From: Spiroplasma platyhelix PALS-1
Lineage (GTDB): Bacteria; Bacillota_I; Bacilli_A; Mycoplasmatales; VBWQ01
Assembly (NCBI RefSeq): GCF_021496725.1
Contig: NZ_CP051215.1
Location: 558,001 to 622,000, forward strand
Reading direction: 5' to 3'
Length of the DNA stretch: 64,000 nt
Under the pieces are notes generated by a model that ran no database searches, was not told where the DNA came from, and was given only the letters and a program-made list of their open reading frames with translations. Positions within the stretch are counted from its first letter, which is position 1, and the number at the start of each line of letters is the position of its first letter. Positions 40,115 through 50,600 of this stretch are shown here, piece after piece. The position numbers were made by a program, and so were the translations under genes.

Positions 40115-41804
40115 CGTTTAACTGCTCCTTTGTCACAGTAAGTTTTAAATAATTTTCTGCTAAATCATGATACATATTATGCATCTTAGCTTTTGCTTGG
40201 GCAATACTGTTATCAATACAAACAAAATAGAACTTAATTTTTGGTTCTGTTCCACTAGGTCGAACAGCAAATCATGAACCATCTTGAAAATAAAATTTTA
40301 ATAAGTTTTGCCCTGGCATATTATAGAGACCATTTAAATAGTCTTCTTTTTTTTCTAAAACATTCTGTGCTAGTGATTTAATATCTTCTTTTCTTAAAAT
40401 ATCAATCATACTAGCAATTTGTTTTTGACCACTTTGACCTTTTAAAACTAAATTAACTGTATAGCAATAATAATAACCAAATTTCTGATAAATTCAAGTT
40501 AAAACATCAATTAAAGTCTTAGATTGCTGCAAATAGTATCAACAAGCTTCTGCTAGAACCATTGCTGCTTGAATTCCATCTTTATCTCTAGTGATATCTT
40601 TAATCACATAACCATAAGCTTCTTCAAACCCAAAAACAAAGTTGATTCCTCGTTGCTTTTCTTTTAAAATTTCTGCACCAATTCATTTAAATCCCGTTAG
40701 AGTTTTAATTACTTGACAATCATAACTCTTAGCAACTTGATCTGATAGCGTTCCAGTAACAAAAGTATTATACATTACAGGATTTTTAGGCATAGTGTTG
40801 CTTTTTTGATAGTGACTTAAAAGATATTCTAATAAGATTGGTGCTGTTTCATTACCATTTAATAAAACATACTTTCCTTGATGTTTAACGGCAATTCCAA
40901 TTCGATCAGCATCAGGATCGTTTAAAATTACTAAATCAGCATCATTCTCTTTAGCATATTTAATTGCTAACCCAAAAGTTGCTTTTATTTCAGGATTTGG
41001 CGAAACAACTCCTTTAAAATCAGGATCATAATCCGCTTGTTCTTTGACTATGATTACTTCATACCCACACTCTTTTAAAATTGGTAGCACCCATTCTCTT
41101 GATGTTCCATGTAAGTTAGAAAAAACAATTTTGATGTTACGCTTTTCATTAGGATAAAATTGTAAACTTTTAATATCATTACGGTATTGTTCTTCAATTG
41201 CTAGCGGCACTTCTTTAATTAAAGTCTCATCATAACTAAAATTAAACTCAAATTGATCTTTTAATTTCAACATATTATCAGCAATAATATTAGTTACATC
41301 TGGTAGAAACTGACAACCATTTTGATCATAAATTTTATAGCCATTATATTCTGGTGGATTGTGACTGGCTGTGATGACAATCCCAGTAACCGCATTTATT
41401 TTTCTAATGCTATATGATAGCACTGGCGTTGGACGCAAATCGTTATCTTTAAATAAATAAGCTAAGACACCTTGATGCGCTAAAATTTGTGCTGTCAACA
41501 AAGCAAATTCTTTTGAGAAATGACGATTATCATGAGCAATTACAACACCTCGTTCTTTCAGTTCTTCTTTTGAAAATTGTGTTTTTAAATACTCAACCAC
41601 AGCAGTAGTTGCCTTAATAATTGTAACCTCATTAATTCTACTTGTTCCTGGACCAACTGTACCTCGCATACCTGCTGTACCAAATTCTAAATTACTAGTG
41701 AAGGCTTCAATAATTTCTTCTCGACTCATTTGTGCTAGTTGTTCTGCTAAATGTTTTGGTAGCATTTGTTTTTTTCAAATTAGATAATTTTCAGGCAAAT
41801 CCAT
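40107..41804 (-). CDS. Phosphoglucomutase/phosphomannomutase
   Basis: Alpha-D-phosphohexomutase of 565 residues, the length of bacterial PgcA/ManB-type enzymes. Catalytic phosphoserine loop GIVITASHNPPEYNGYKIYD (about residues 137-156), Mg2+ loop NDPDADRIGI (about 284-293), and a sugar-specificity region FGFEEAYGY (about 385-395), with RPSGTEPKIKFYF (phosphate-binding loop, about 515-527). A substrate could be glucose-1-P or mannose-1-P, feeding glycolipid or capsule synthesis. The start at 41804 has GGAAGGA about 8 nt upstream; two Trp TGA codons break the raw frame. Confidence 0.92.
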
Positions 41805-41892
41805 TATTATTTTCCTTCCATAACTACTATATTAATTATATCTAAGTTCTTAGCAAGAATAAATTATCTATTATTTTAATTATTAATAATTA

Positions 41893-42495
41893 TTATTTTA
41901 CAAGTTCATTAACAGATTGAATAAAAAGTAAATATGATTTAGTTTCATTATTATTTGTCTTTTTATCTTTATAAATTTCTCTTAATTCATTTCACAAATC
42001 AACACCTTTTATTTTTTTCAAATTTTGTCTATAAGTTTTATACTCACGAATTGTTTCTCAAGAATATTTGTGTTCATTATTTGTTTTATAATGTTTTAGT
42101 ATATCTGCTTTTAAAGTTTTAAGATTTTGTTGTACAATAGCAACATCATAAGAATAATTATTATTTTTCTTTTTAATAGTTATTGCTGAAGTTGAATCTT
42201 GAACTTTTCAATTTTTAGTTTCAAATTTTTTTTGAAATAATTTCATGAAATAATCTTTTATTTCTTTAGCACTTTTATTATCTTTATTATTAGTGATTAA
42301 AAGTTGATAATCAAAATCAAAAGAAGGATTTGGAATATCTTCTCTAATTAAAATCATATTTCTTTTACTACTACCAACCAAAGTAAAACAAATAGAGAAA
42401 TCATTTCTTGCCAGTTTTATTATTTCATTTGCTTTATCAATAAATTCTTTTTTATATAATTTAGTTTCTTTTTTAACTAAATATTTCAATTGCAT
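41893..42495 (-). CDS. Minimal nucleotidyltransferase-like protein (putative antitoxin)
   Basis: 200 residues. A pol-beta-type nucleotidyltransferase signature is visible: LVGSSKRNM (Gly41-Ser42) followed by SFDFDYQLLI (Asp60 and Asp62) and a third acidic position in NYSYDVAIV (Asp117). This is the layout of minimal nucleotidyltransferases that modify a HEPN toxin in HEPN-MNT (type VII) toxin-antitoxin systems. The start at 42495 has a strong GGAGGA 7 nt upstream and comes right after the HEPN gene stop, with zero spacing. AT-rich with many Lys/Asn codons. An alternative is an OAS/CCA-adding-like nucleotidyltransferase of an abortive-infection system. Confidence 0.7.
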
Positions 42496-43119
42496 TTATA
42501 ATTCCTCCAATTTATAAGATTTTTCTAATAAAAGTTTTTTCTTACAATTATTAATATCTTTAATGAAATTGTTTTGATAATCTTTTGGCAAATATTTTTT
42601 TAACATTAAAATGTTATCTTTTAATCAAACAATTCTAGATTGAATTTTCTTTTTTTCTTCATATTTAAGCAATAAAAAATTATGATGCATAACTTTATTT
42701 CTAAAATCCTTAATTTTTCTAAAATCCTTAATTTCTTCTTTTTTAGCCCCTTCTATTTCTTCCAAAATTATAATTAATTTTGCTAAATCATAACTTTCTT
42801 TAGTATTAATTTCTATAAATGAACTATGATCAATTTCTTCACTTAATTGAAATTTTTTATTAACAGAATAATTTGTTTTTTCATAAATTAAAGTTTTTAA
42901 ATAATCTTCAAAAGTACCTAAATAAACATATAAATTATCTTTTAATCTTTTATCATATCTAATCAAATCTTTTACATAACAATAGTTAAGTTTAATATCT
43001 TCTTTGTATAAATATTTGCCTATGAATAAATATAATTGCTGTCCTCTAATTTGAGAATATTTATCATAATCTTGTTTTTCATTTAATTTAAAATCTATTA
43101 ATTCTTCAATTTTTTTCAT
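42496..43119 (-). CDS. HEPN-domain (Abi-like) protein, putative RNase toxin
   Basis: 207 residues. The conserved HEPN R-x4-H signature occurs as RNKVMHHNF (Arg140, His145), preceded by helices containing DLIRYDKRLKDNLYVYLGTF and EDYLKTLIYEK, as in Abi_2/AbiD-F-like HEPN proteins whose active site cuts RNA. It is immediately followed, with no gap, by the nucleotidyltransferase-like gene, forming a two-gene operon in HEPN-MNT order. A 6-residue tandem duplication (KIKDFR twice) precedes the motif. ATG 43119 was preferred over TTG 43128. It lies between metK and phosphoglucomutase, where host neighbours do not need it, consistent with acquired cargo. Confidence 0.7.
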
Positions 43120-43174
43120 TATCAACAACTCCCTTTATATTAATAAATGATATCAAAGAAATATTAAGTTAAAT

Positions 43175-43207
43175 ATAAAAAATGGAATTTTAATTAAAAT
43201 TCCATTT
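43175..43207 (-). terminator. Terminator of metK
   Basis: Stem AAATGGAATTTTA / TAAAATTCCATTT with T-rich sequence after it on the minus strand, between metK and the HEPN gene. Confidence 0.75.
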
Positions 43208-43239
43208 CGTTTTAAAATTATAATTTTAAATTGAAAAAC

Positions 43240-44436
43240 TTATTTGATTAAATATCTTTTTAAAGTTTCAACTTTATCTAGTTTCTCTCAAGCTAAATTT
43301 AAATCTTCACGACCAAAATGACCAAAAACTGCTAGTGGCTGATACTTTTGATCTAAAAGTTGCAAGTGATCAATAATACCTTTAATACTACAATCAAAAT
43401 TCTCACAGATTATTTTGATTAAATCTTTTTCAGTTAACCCTTGCGCAACTGTACCAGAAGTGTCAACAAAAACCGATATTGGGTTAGGCATTCCAATCGC
43501 ATAAGCAAGTTGAACCTCACAAACCTTAGCTAGTTCTGCAGCAACAATATTCTTAGCAATATATCTAGCAAAATAAGCGCCACTACGATCAACCTTGGTT
43601 GGATCTTTTCCAGAGAAAGCACCACCACCATGAGGTGCCTTACCACCATATGTATCAACAATAATTTTTCTTCCTGTAAGCCCCGTATCTCCAGTTGGAC
43701 CACCAATAACAAACTTCCCCGTTGGATTGATTAAAATATTAAAATCAAGGTTCAATTGATATTTCTTAGCAACAAAAAACATAATTTCTTCTTTAATAAA
43801 TTTTTCAAATTCTTCTTTATGGCAATCAGGAGTATGTTGAACACTCATCAACATTGTATGAATTTGTAAATTATTCTTATCTTCTTGATCAATTGTTACT
43901 TGAGCTTTCATGTCAACTCTGGCATATTTAAATAATCCTTTTTTTCTTAATTCATTAGCTCTAATTAGTAATTCATGTGCTAAAACAATTGCTAAAGGCA
44001 TATAGTTTTTAGTTTCTAAACATGCATAGCCAAACATAATTCCTTGGTCTCCAGCACCAATTTGATGATTAGCTTGTTCTACTGCATGAAGAATTTCTGG
44101 TGATTGCTCATGAATTAAAACTTTAATTTCACAAGTGTTAGCATTAAAGCCAATTTCATCATTGTCGTAACCCAACTCAATTAAAATTGCTTTAGCAGTT
44201 TTTTCTGCTAGTTCTTTAATATTGATTGTTGCTAATTTGGTGCTATGAACTTCACCACCAATTAAAAGAAAATTTGTTGTGATAAAAGCTTCACATGCAA
44301 CTTTAGCATTGCGATCAATTGCTAAAATTGCATCTAAAATACCATCTGAAATTTGATCACAAATCTTATCTGGGTGACCAGGAGCAACTGACTCACTAGT
44401 AAATAAATGATGATTGAGATTTTCTTTTACTGTCAT
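43240..44436 (-). CDS. metK: S-adenosylmethionine synthetase
   Basis: Makes S-adenosylmethionine from methionine and ATP; 398 residues, the normal length. ATP loop and motifs: SVAPGHPDKICDQISDGILD (about residues 15-34), GAGDQGIMFGYA (about 120-131), GGPTGDTGLTGRKIIVDTYG (about 240-259), GGGAFSGKDPTKVDRS (about 264-279), and a C-terminal AVFGHFGRED. The last 16 residues lie past a TGA Trp codon. AAAGG about 12 nt upstream of 44436. No SAM riboswitch is upstream; the hydrolase gene lies 22 bp away on the same strand. Intact. Confidence 0.97.
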
Positions 44437-44458
44437 TTTTTTTAAAACCTTTCTTTGT

Positions 44459-45421
44459 TTAAAGTAAATTTTTTACTCATGGTTGAATCTCTTGAGTAAA
44501 AACATCTTTTATTTCCGGTTCATTAATTAAAGCATGTTTGCCACTAAAAATAAAGTGATATTTTTGATGTGACTTCCATTTTTTATTTAAAACTTTTAAT
44601 TGATGAAAATCACTAAAAACATCATCGCCACTTTGTAAAATTAAAGTTGGTTGCTTTAAATTACGAATAACTTTTGGTGCTTTTTTATTGATTTGTTTTA
44701 ATTGACTTAAAAATTTTAATGATCAATCTTGCTTTAAAGTGTATCTTTGATTCATATTAGTTAGATAAGCCTGATTACTTGAAATATCTTCTGGATCAAT
44801 ATCAAATGGCAATTTGATGTTACTAGTAAACAAAAAACCAATTAAAAAACGAATATATAAACCTAAAGAAATTGGATACAAATTACTTTTAGTGATTAAG
44901 TTACTAATAATCAATCCGTCAACATTTTTGTTGTTCTTACTTGCATAACTAGCAATTGCTGCTCCAATTGCTTCACCAAATAAAATAATTTTATGATTAG
45001 GATACTTTGCTCTAATTGCAGCAACAACATCTTTTGTATCATTGATGTCAGTATTTAATGAACGAAACTTTCATTCATCACGATTCTTTCCAACACCACG
45101 ACGATCAAAAGCAATTAAAGATCATTGCTCTTGCTTACAAAGTTTACTTAATAATTTAAAATCATCTTTTTGGCCTTGTAAGTTATGAACACCAACTAAG
45201 ATGATTGAACTTTGTTGATTTATTTCTTTATAGATTTTTAATTCATATTGATCTCTAGTCAAAACAAATTTATCACGTAACTCTGCTGCTTGAACAACTT
45301 CAACTTTATCTTTGGGAATTTTTTTGATTTGAACAAAACGCAAAGTAAAAAGCAGTACTACTAAAATTACTGCAAAAATAATTAAATATAATCCATTGTT
45401 AGCAAGAAAAAAATCTTTCAT
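44459..45421 (-). CDS. Alpha/beta hydrolase-like protein lacking the nucleophile serine
   Basis: 320 residues: an N-terminal membrane anchor (about 9-30, LYLIIFAVILVVLLFTLRFV) and an alpha/beta hydrolase domain of the monoacylglycerol-lipase/serine-aminopeptidase kind. The nucleophile elbow normally G-x-S-x-G reads FGEAIGAAIA, with Ala where Ser is expected. The Asp (LQSGDDVFSD) and His (SGKHALINEP) of the triad remain. HNLQGQKDDF and AFDRRGVGKNRD fit the domain. As sequenced it should not hydrolyse esters by the usual mechanism, so it may be a binding or regulatory protein. It lies just upstream of metK, with the metallophosphoesterase gene before it. Confidence 0.8.
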
Positions 45422-45442
45422 TTGAAAATCACCTAAATCTAA

Positions 45443-46273
45443 TTAATACAATACTATTTGATTGCTATCTGGCTTAATAAAAATTCGTTCTAATTTTAGT
45501 GCTTTGTTAGTTGTATCATCAATTGTTAGTACTACTGCACAAAACTGCCCTTTACCTGAAGCAGGTTGAAATTTAGCTGGAAGAGCAGTTCTTTCACGAT
45601 AAATTACTTCTTCAGGCTTAGCTCCAATAATTGAATCGTAAACTCCTGTCATCCCAATATCACTAATGAACGCAGTTCCTTTTGGCAGTAAACGATTATC
45701 TGCTGTTTGCACATGAGTATGTGTCCCAACAAGACAACTAATTTTACCATCAAAATATCAAGCATAAGCTATCTTTTCTGCTGTTGCTTCAGCATGAAAA
45801 TCAATAATATGAATATCACTGCGTTCTTTTTTATTATTTTTTTCTAAGTCTAATAGTGTCTCTAACGCAAAATAAGGATTATCAGAACGATCCATAAAAG
45901 TGCGACCAATCATATTAGTAACACGAATCTTTTTCTTATTCTTAGTAACTAAAACTGTTCCATTTCCTGGCTGGTAGGGATTGTAATTTAATGGTCGTAA
46001 AAGATCTTTATGATCATCAATATAACTAACAACATTAGTTGTTGGAGCAAAAATATGGTTTCCAGAAGTAATCACATCAACACCAAGTTTTTTTAATTCT
46101 TTATAGTGTTGCAAAGAGATTGACTTACCATGAGTGATGTTTTCTCCGTTAGCAATAATAAAATCAAGCGTTTGATTTTGTTGAGCTAAGTAGTCCTTAA
46201 TCTCAGGAATTCATTGCTTAACCATTGTTCTGCCTTCAGCACTATAAATGTCACCAATAATTAAAAATTTCAT
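45443..46273 (-). CDS. ymdB: YmdB-like metallophosphoesterase
   Basis: 276 residues of the TIGR00282/YmdB calcineurin-like family, a 2',3'-cyclic-nucleotide phosphodiesterase in Bacillus and Mycoplasma. Metal-binding residues in order: IGDIYSAEGR (Asp), IANGENITHG (Asn), TSGNHIFAP (His), IIDFHAEATAEK (His), and VGTHTHVQTAD (His pair). The start at 46273 has AAAGGAG 8 nt upstream. The gene follows ylxM by 26 bp and precedes the hydrolase by 21 bp, all on the same strand, suggesting one operon of ftsY-ylxM-ymdB-hydrolase-metK. Confidence 0.9.
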
Positions 46274-46299
46274 AGTTGCTCCTTTCTATATATATATGA

Positions 46300-46617
46300 T
46301 TATATTTTATCAATTTCTTGTAGTTTAAGTACAAATTGAGAATCTAAATGTTTATCATAAATCTTTTTTCGAGCTTGATATTTTTTATATAAATGTAGTT
46401 TTTTTTCATACTCATCTAACAACTTCATTGTTTTTTGTAAACTATCTGAAACAGCATTCCTTGATACTTTAAGCGACTTTGCTATTTCTTGTAAAGAAAG
46501 GTTATTTAAAAAATACTCACGAAAATATTTTTGTTGTTTGTCAGTTAGTAGCGGGTGATAAAGAGCAAAAAGGCTGTAGTAATGCTCAACTTTTTCTAAA
46601 TGTAAACTATTCATCAT
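46300..46617 (-). CDS. ylxM: YlxM/p13-like signal-recognition-particle-associated protein
   Basis: 105 residues with a helix-turn-helix fold: LTDKQQKYFREYFLNNLSLQ then EIAKSLKVSRNAVSDSLQKT (about residues 25-64). YlxM stimulates the SRP Ffh/RNA GTPase and is usually encoded next to ftsY or ffh. Here it overlaps the end of ftsY by 11 bp. Two adjacent ATGs (46617 and 46614) are possible; GGAGCAG precedes both. Complete. Confidence 0.9.
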   Translation of the reverse strand: MMNSLHLEKVEHYYSLFALYHPLLTDKQQKYFREYFLNNLSLQEIAKSLKVSRNAVSDSLQKTMKLLDEYEKKLHLYKKYQARKKIYDKHLDSQFVLKLQEIDKI

Positions 46618-47593
46618 CTGCTCCAGTAAATAAATCTCTTGTTAGATTGTAAAGGTACTGCTCTAAATCAAATTCTTCTAAATCAGTAGCTTGTTCTCCA
46701 AGACCAACTAACTTAACAGGTAAATCTAAATATTCTTTAATTGCTAAGATAATTCCACCTTTGGCTGTTCCATCCATTTTTGTTAGAACAATTGCTGAAA
46801 CAGGAACAATTTTTTCAAACTCTTGCGCTTGAATGATACCATTCTGACCTGTTGTTGCATCCAAAACTAAAAGTACTTCATCAGGTTCATGACCTAACTT
46901 TTGCTTGATAATTTTATTAATTTTATTTAATTCTTGCATTAAATTAACTTTATTTTCTAATCGCCCTGCTGTATCAATTAGCACAACATCATAATTATTT
47001 TTTAATGCTTGCTCAAGTCCTTGAAAAACTACACTTCCTGGATCTTGCTGTGGTTTTATTGGCATTTGAATTGCTACATCTAATTTTTCAGATCATAACT
47101 TTAATTGTTCAACTGCACCAGCACGAAACGTATCTGCTGCAACTAATAATGGTTTCTTACCTAAATCTTTTAATTTATAAGCTAATTTTGCTAGTGTAGT
47201 TGTCTTACCACTACCATTCACGCCAACAATTAAAAAGCATGTTAGCCCTTTATCATTAAAATTAAGTTTTGTTGAAACAACTTCTTCATCAGTATAAATT
47301 GCAAATATTTTATCTATGATGATGTTGTTAATTTCTGCTGATTGACTAATTTTTCTTTTTCTAGCTTCTTGATTAATTTCACTCACAATTTTTGAAGCCA
47401 TCTTATGACCAACATCAGCACTAATTAAAATTTCTTCTAACTCATCAAAATATTCTTGATTAACTATTTTATGTTTAGAAGATAAAGCTTTTAATTTTTG
47501 GGTAAACGACAAACGAGATTTTTTTAATCCTTGATCATACTTATCATTTTTCACACCAAATAGTTTTGCTTTTAATTTTGCAAAAATTGCCAT
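46607..47593 (-). CDS. ftsY: Signal recognition particle receptor FtsY
   Basis: SRP-receptor GTPase docking ribosomes to the membrane; 328 residues. NG domain: helix bundle (1-110) with [17 protein letters not shown], then G1 [20 protein letters not shown] (about 122-141), G2/closing [12 protein letters not shown]3 [10 protein letters not shown]4 [10 protein letters not shown]. Reading a TGA between 47066 and 47092 as Trp joins the two halves. The start at 47593 was chosen since an AGGTGA lies 6 nt upstream and a short basic N-terminus without the acidic A domain is usual for Mollicutes. It overlaps ylxM. Confidence 0.95.
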
Positions 47594-47651
47594 TTTATTC
47601 ACCTACATGTACTACATCAATAAACATAATTATACAATAAATAGAAAAAAT

Positions 47652-47681
47652 AAAAAAACATCTTTAATTAGATGTTTTTTT
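47652..47681 (-). terminator. Terminator of the large permease gene
   Basis: Stem AAAAAAACATCT / AGATGTTTTTTT with a 6-nt loop, directly following the permease stop (47680) on the minus strand. Confidence 0.85.
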
Positions 47682-50600
47682 ATTCATCTGACTTCAATAA
47701 ACCAATCAGATTCATTTTGTTCAATTGATGATTATTAATGATATATGTTGAAAAATAAATCAGAGCGATGATTCCAAAACTTAAAGGAATAATTCATCAA
47801 ATGAATGAAAAAGGAAATGCCAATCCAGCAAATCGCGTAATGATTTGAATGAATCCAAAGACTGATAAGAATCCTAATCCATACCCAACTACATAGCCAA
47901 CAAAAGCTCATGGAGTAAAGATACCTAAAGTAAAGGAGTTAATTTCTTTATTAGTGTAACCTTCTGCTTTCATTCTAGCCATAAAGATACGAAATTGATC
48001 AGTGAATGAATCAGTAATCATTATGACAATTAGAATTGCACAAATAACAGTCGTGACAATAAACAGTAAACTCGCACTTAAAGCAATCTCTGCCATCTTA
48101 TTTAGCATTTCTTTTTTTCTTAGTAGCAAGTCACTATTAGCAACAATTGGCTCTTCAACGTTACCTCTAAGTCCAGACATTGAATAAATACTATAGTCAT
48201 CAGCATTCCGTTTAAAAGCCATCCTTCCTACAATATCATAAATATCATCTGAAGCACTAAGTTTACCACTAAATCATTGATAGATTCCTGGAGCATACAT
48301 TGGATCTTTTGCTTCAGTACGAACATCATAGTAACTGTAACCAGCAATTAAATTAGCTCACTTTTGATCAATATATGCTTTTGGTGTGTCATAAGAATCT
48401 TGAATTCCAATCACACGATAATTAGTAACTGGATTTGAACCAACAATACTTGATCATCATTCTGGCATATTAGTTTCAATCTCTGAAGCAAAATTATCAT
48501 GTAAATTATAGTCCACCACTAAATTTTCTTGATCTAACATTGCACCATATCATTCAGGAATTCTAGTAAGTAGTAAACTAGTTGGATCAATGTCTTCATT
48601 GAAATATTCATCAGCAACATGATAAGAAAAAGGTTGAACTCATCATGTATCTCCATCTTGAACGCCAATATTAGAAACTTTAAATGGTAAATTTTTTGAT
48701 GTATCAGAACTTCTAAGTGTTCCTGATTTAACAGCTCCAGTAATATCAGCAGGAAGTTTTAATCAAACATTATTAGTATTATTTCAATCTGTTGGATCAT
48801 CATCTAATTCTCTTTCCCCTTTGTTATTGTAAACACCATTGTATTGATAGCCATAAGTATCAGAATAGTCAGTATCTTCAATATTTTTTCTACCACGAGC
48901 ATTTCATTTATTGGCAGACTTATTTCAAATTGATTTTGCGCCATCATCTGATGCACCAACTGGATTGGCACCATAGTATCAATTATTTTTTGGAATTGGA
49001 CGTAATTTTCCTTGATTATTCTTATAGTACAATGTTTTAACTTTTGGATGACCGTTAAACTGATCACCAACACCTAAATTAAATCTTGCTGCAAAAGAAC
49101 GATTGATGACCATTGGAATAGTGTTGGCTGTACTAGCATATTTTAAATTTTGCGCTAAACCTGATTTCATAACTAACATTTTTGTTTCTGGATTAATACC
49201 TTCAATATCAAGCAAACCTCGATTAACTAAATTACTATCTGCTGACGCTAATTGAAACTGAGTTACTAGTTCTTCTTCTGGGCCTGCAACTTCAGTACTA
49301 TAATTTGGATTATAAGCAATTGAATTATGACCAATAGCAAAATAATCATAAGCATTAGGACCTTTACTATCTAACACTTGACGCATAAATCCTGGTAGGG
49401 TTTGCTTTAAAATTTCAACAATTGCATCTGGACTTGGTGGAACTCCTGGATTAGAAACTCCAAGAATTCCTGGTAGGACAAGAGTAGCAAAAGTAATCAA
49501 ACTATTAGAAAAACTCTTATCATCACTTAAATCTAATTCAGCTAAATCCTTAATCAAAGCATTGCTAAAAACTCTACCTCCCATTCAACTATAAGATCAA
49601 CTTAAAAAGTTCATATCTAGTGCACCAGTTTTTGATATTGCTTCTCCTACTTGATTAATAATTTTAGTTCTTTCAGCTGTATCGGAAGTAAAAAACTTAA
49701 CAATTTCAGCAAAATTGTTGCTATTTCCTGTTTTTTGATACTCTAATGGATTGTATCAAGCTAAATTAGTACCATCAGAACCATTTATGATGACATCTTC
49801 AGGCCAAGGCATACCTCCTGAAACAGGATAGTAAGGTTCATCAGTTGGTTTATTAAAATTATTTCAAGCATACAGACCGTACTTGCTTAATGGCATATTA
49901 GAAACTGGCGTTTGATACTGATAGTAATTTTTATATTTTTGAGTCTTAAAATAATTAGCACTCATACTATTAATCGTTGCAGGAACTGAAACAGTAGCAG
50001 TAATTGCTAAAGTAGCCACTGCTATTACTACTGAGGTTATTGTAATTTTTTTTCAACTAGTTCGTGATAGCGATAAAATAAAGCGAGATTTAAATTTATC
50101 TTTAAATTTCTCTTGCAATCAACCAATTTTATTTTTATTACTTACTTCAATATCACTATCTTTTTTCATTAAAATCAATGGTTCTTTTTGCAACATTTTG
50201 TAACCAGTAATTAAAGTAGTGATCAGCACAAAGCCACAAATAAGAGCAATTGAAATGAATAAAGGCACAATATTAAAATTTAAAACATTATAAGGCAAGA
50301 TAAAAAGAGTATTAAAAATCTCAGTAAAATAAATCTGAATTGCTAGACCAACAAATCAACCAATTGGAATCGCAATAAAAAGAACAACAAGTGGATAAGC
50401 CAAATAAGAAACAATAATACTTCAAGTTGAATAACCAGAAGATTTCAAGATTCCCATTGAAACCTGACCTTTTTGAATTGCTTTTTTAATAATCAAATAA
50501 GTAATAAAGATAACAATTAGCACTAAAAAGACTACACCAATGTACACAAGATACTTAAAGCCAAGTAAAACTGAACTAAGCATTGTTCTTCCTCTTGCAT

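Noticed and set aside
43530-43712. Second minus-strand frame inside metK
   Set aside because: It overlaps the GGGAFSGKD active-site region of metK in another frame and has no homologous features.
44437-44458. SAM riboswitch upstream of metK
   Set aside because: The gap to the upstream gene is only 22 bp, too short for any SAM aptamer.
48804-49073. Overlapping frames on both strands inside the permease gene
   Set aside because: They are Ile/Met/His-rich shadows of an AT-rich coding region; the permease frame explains the sequence.
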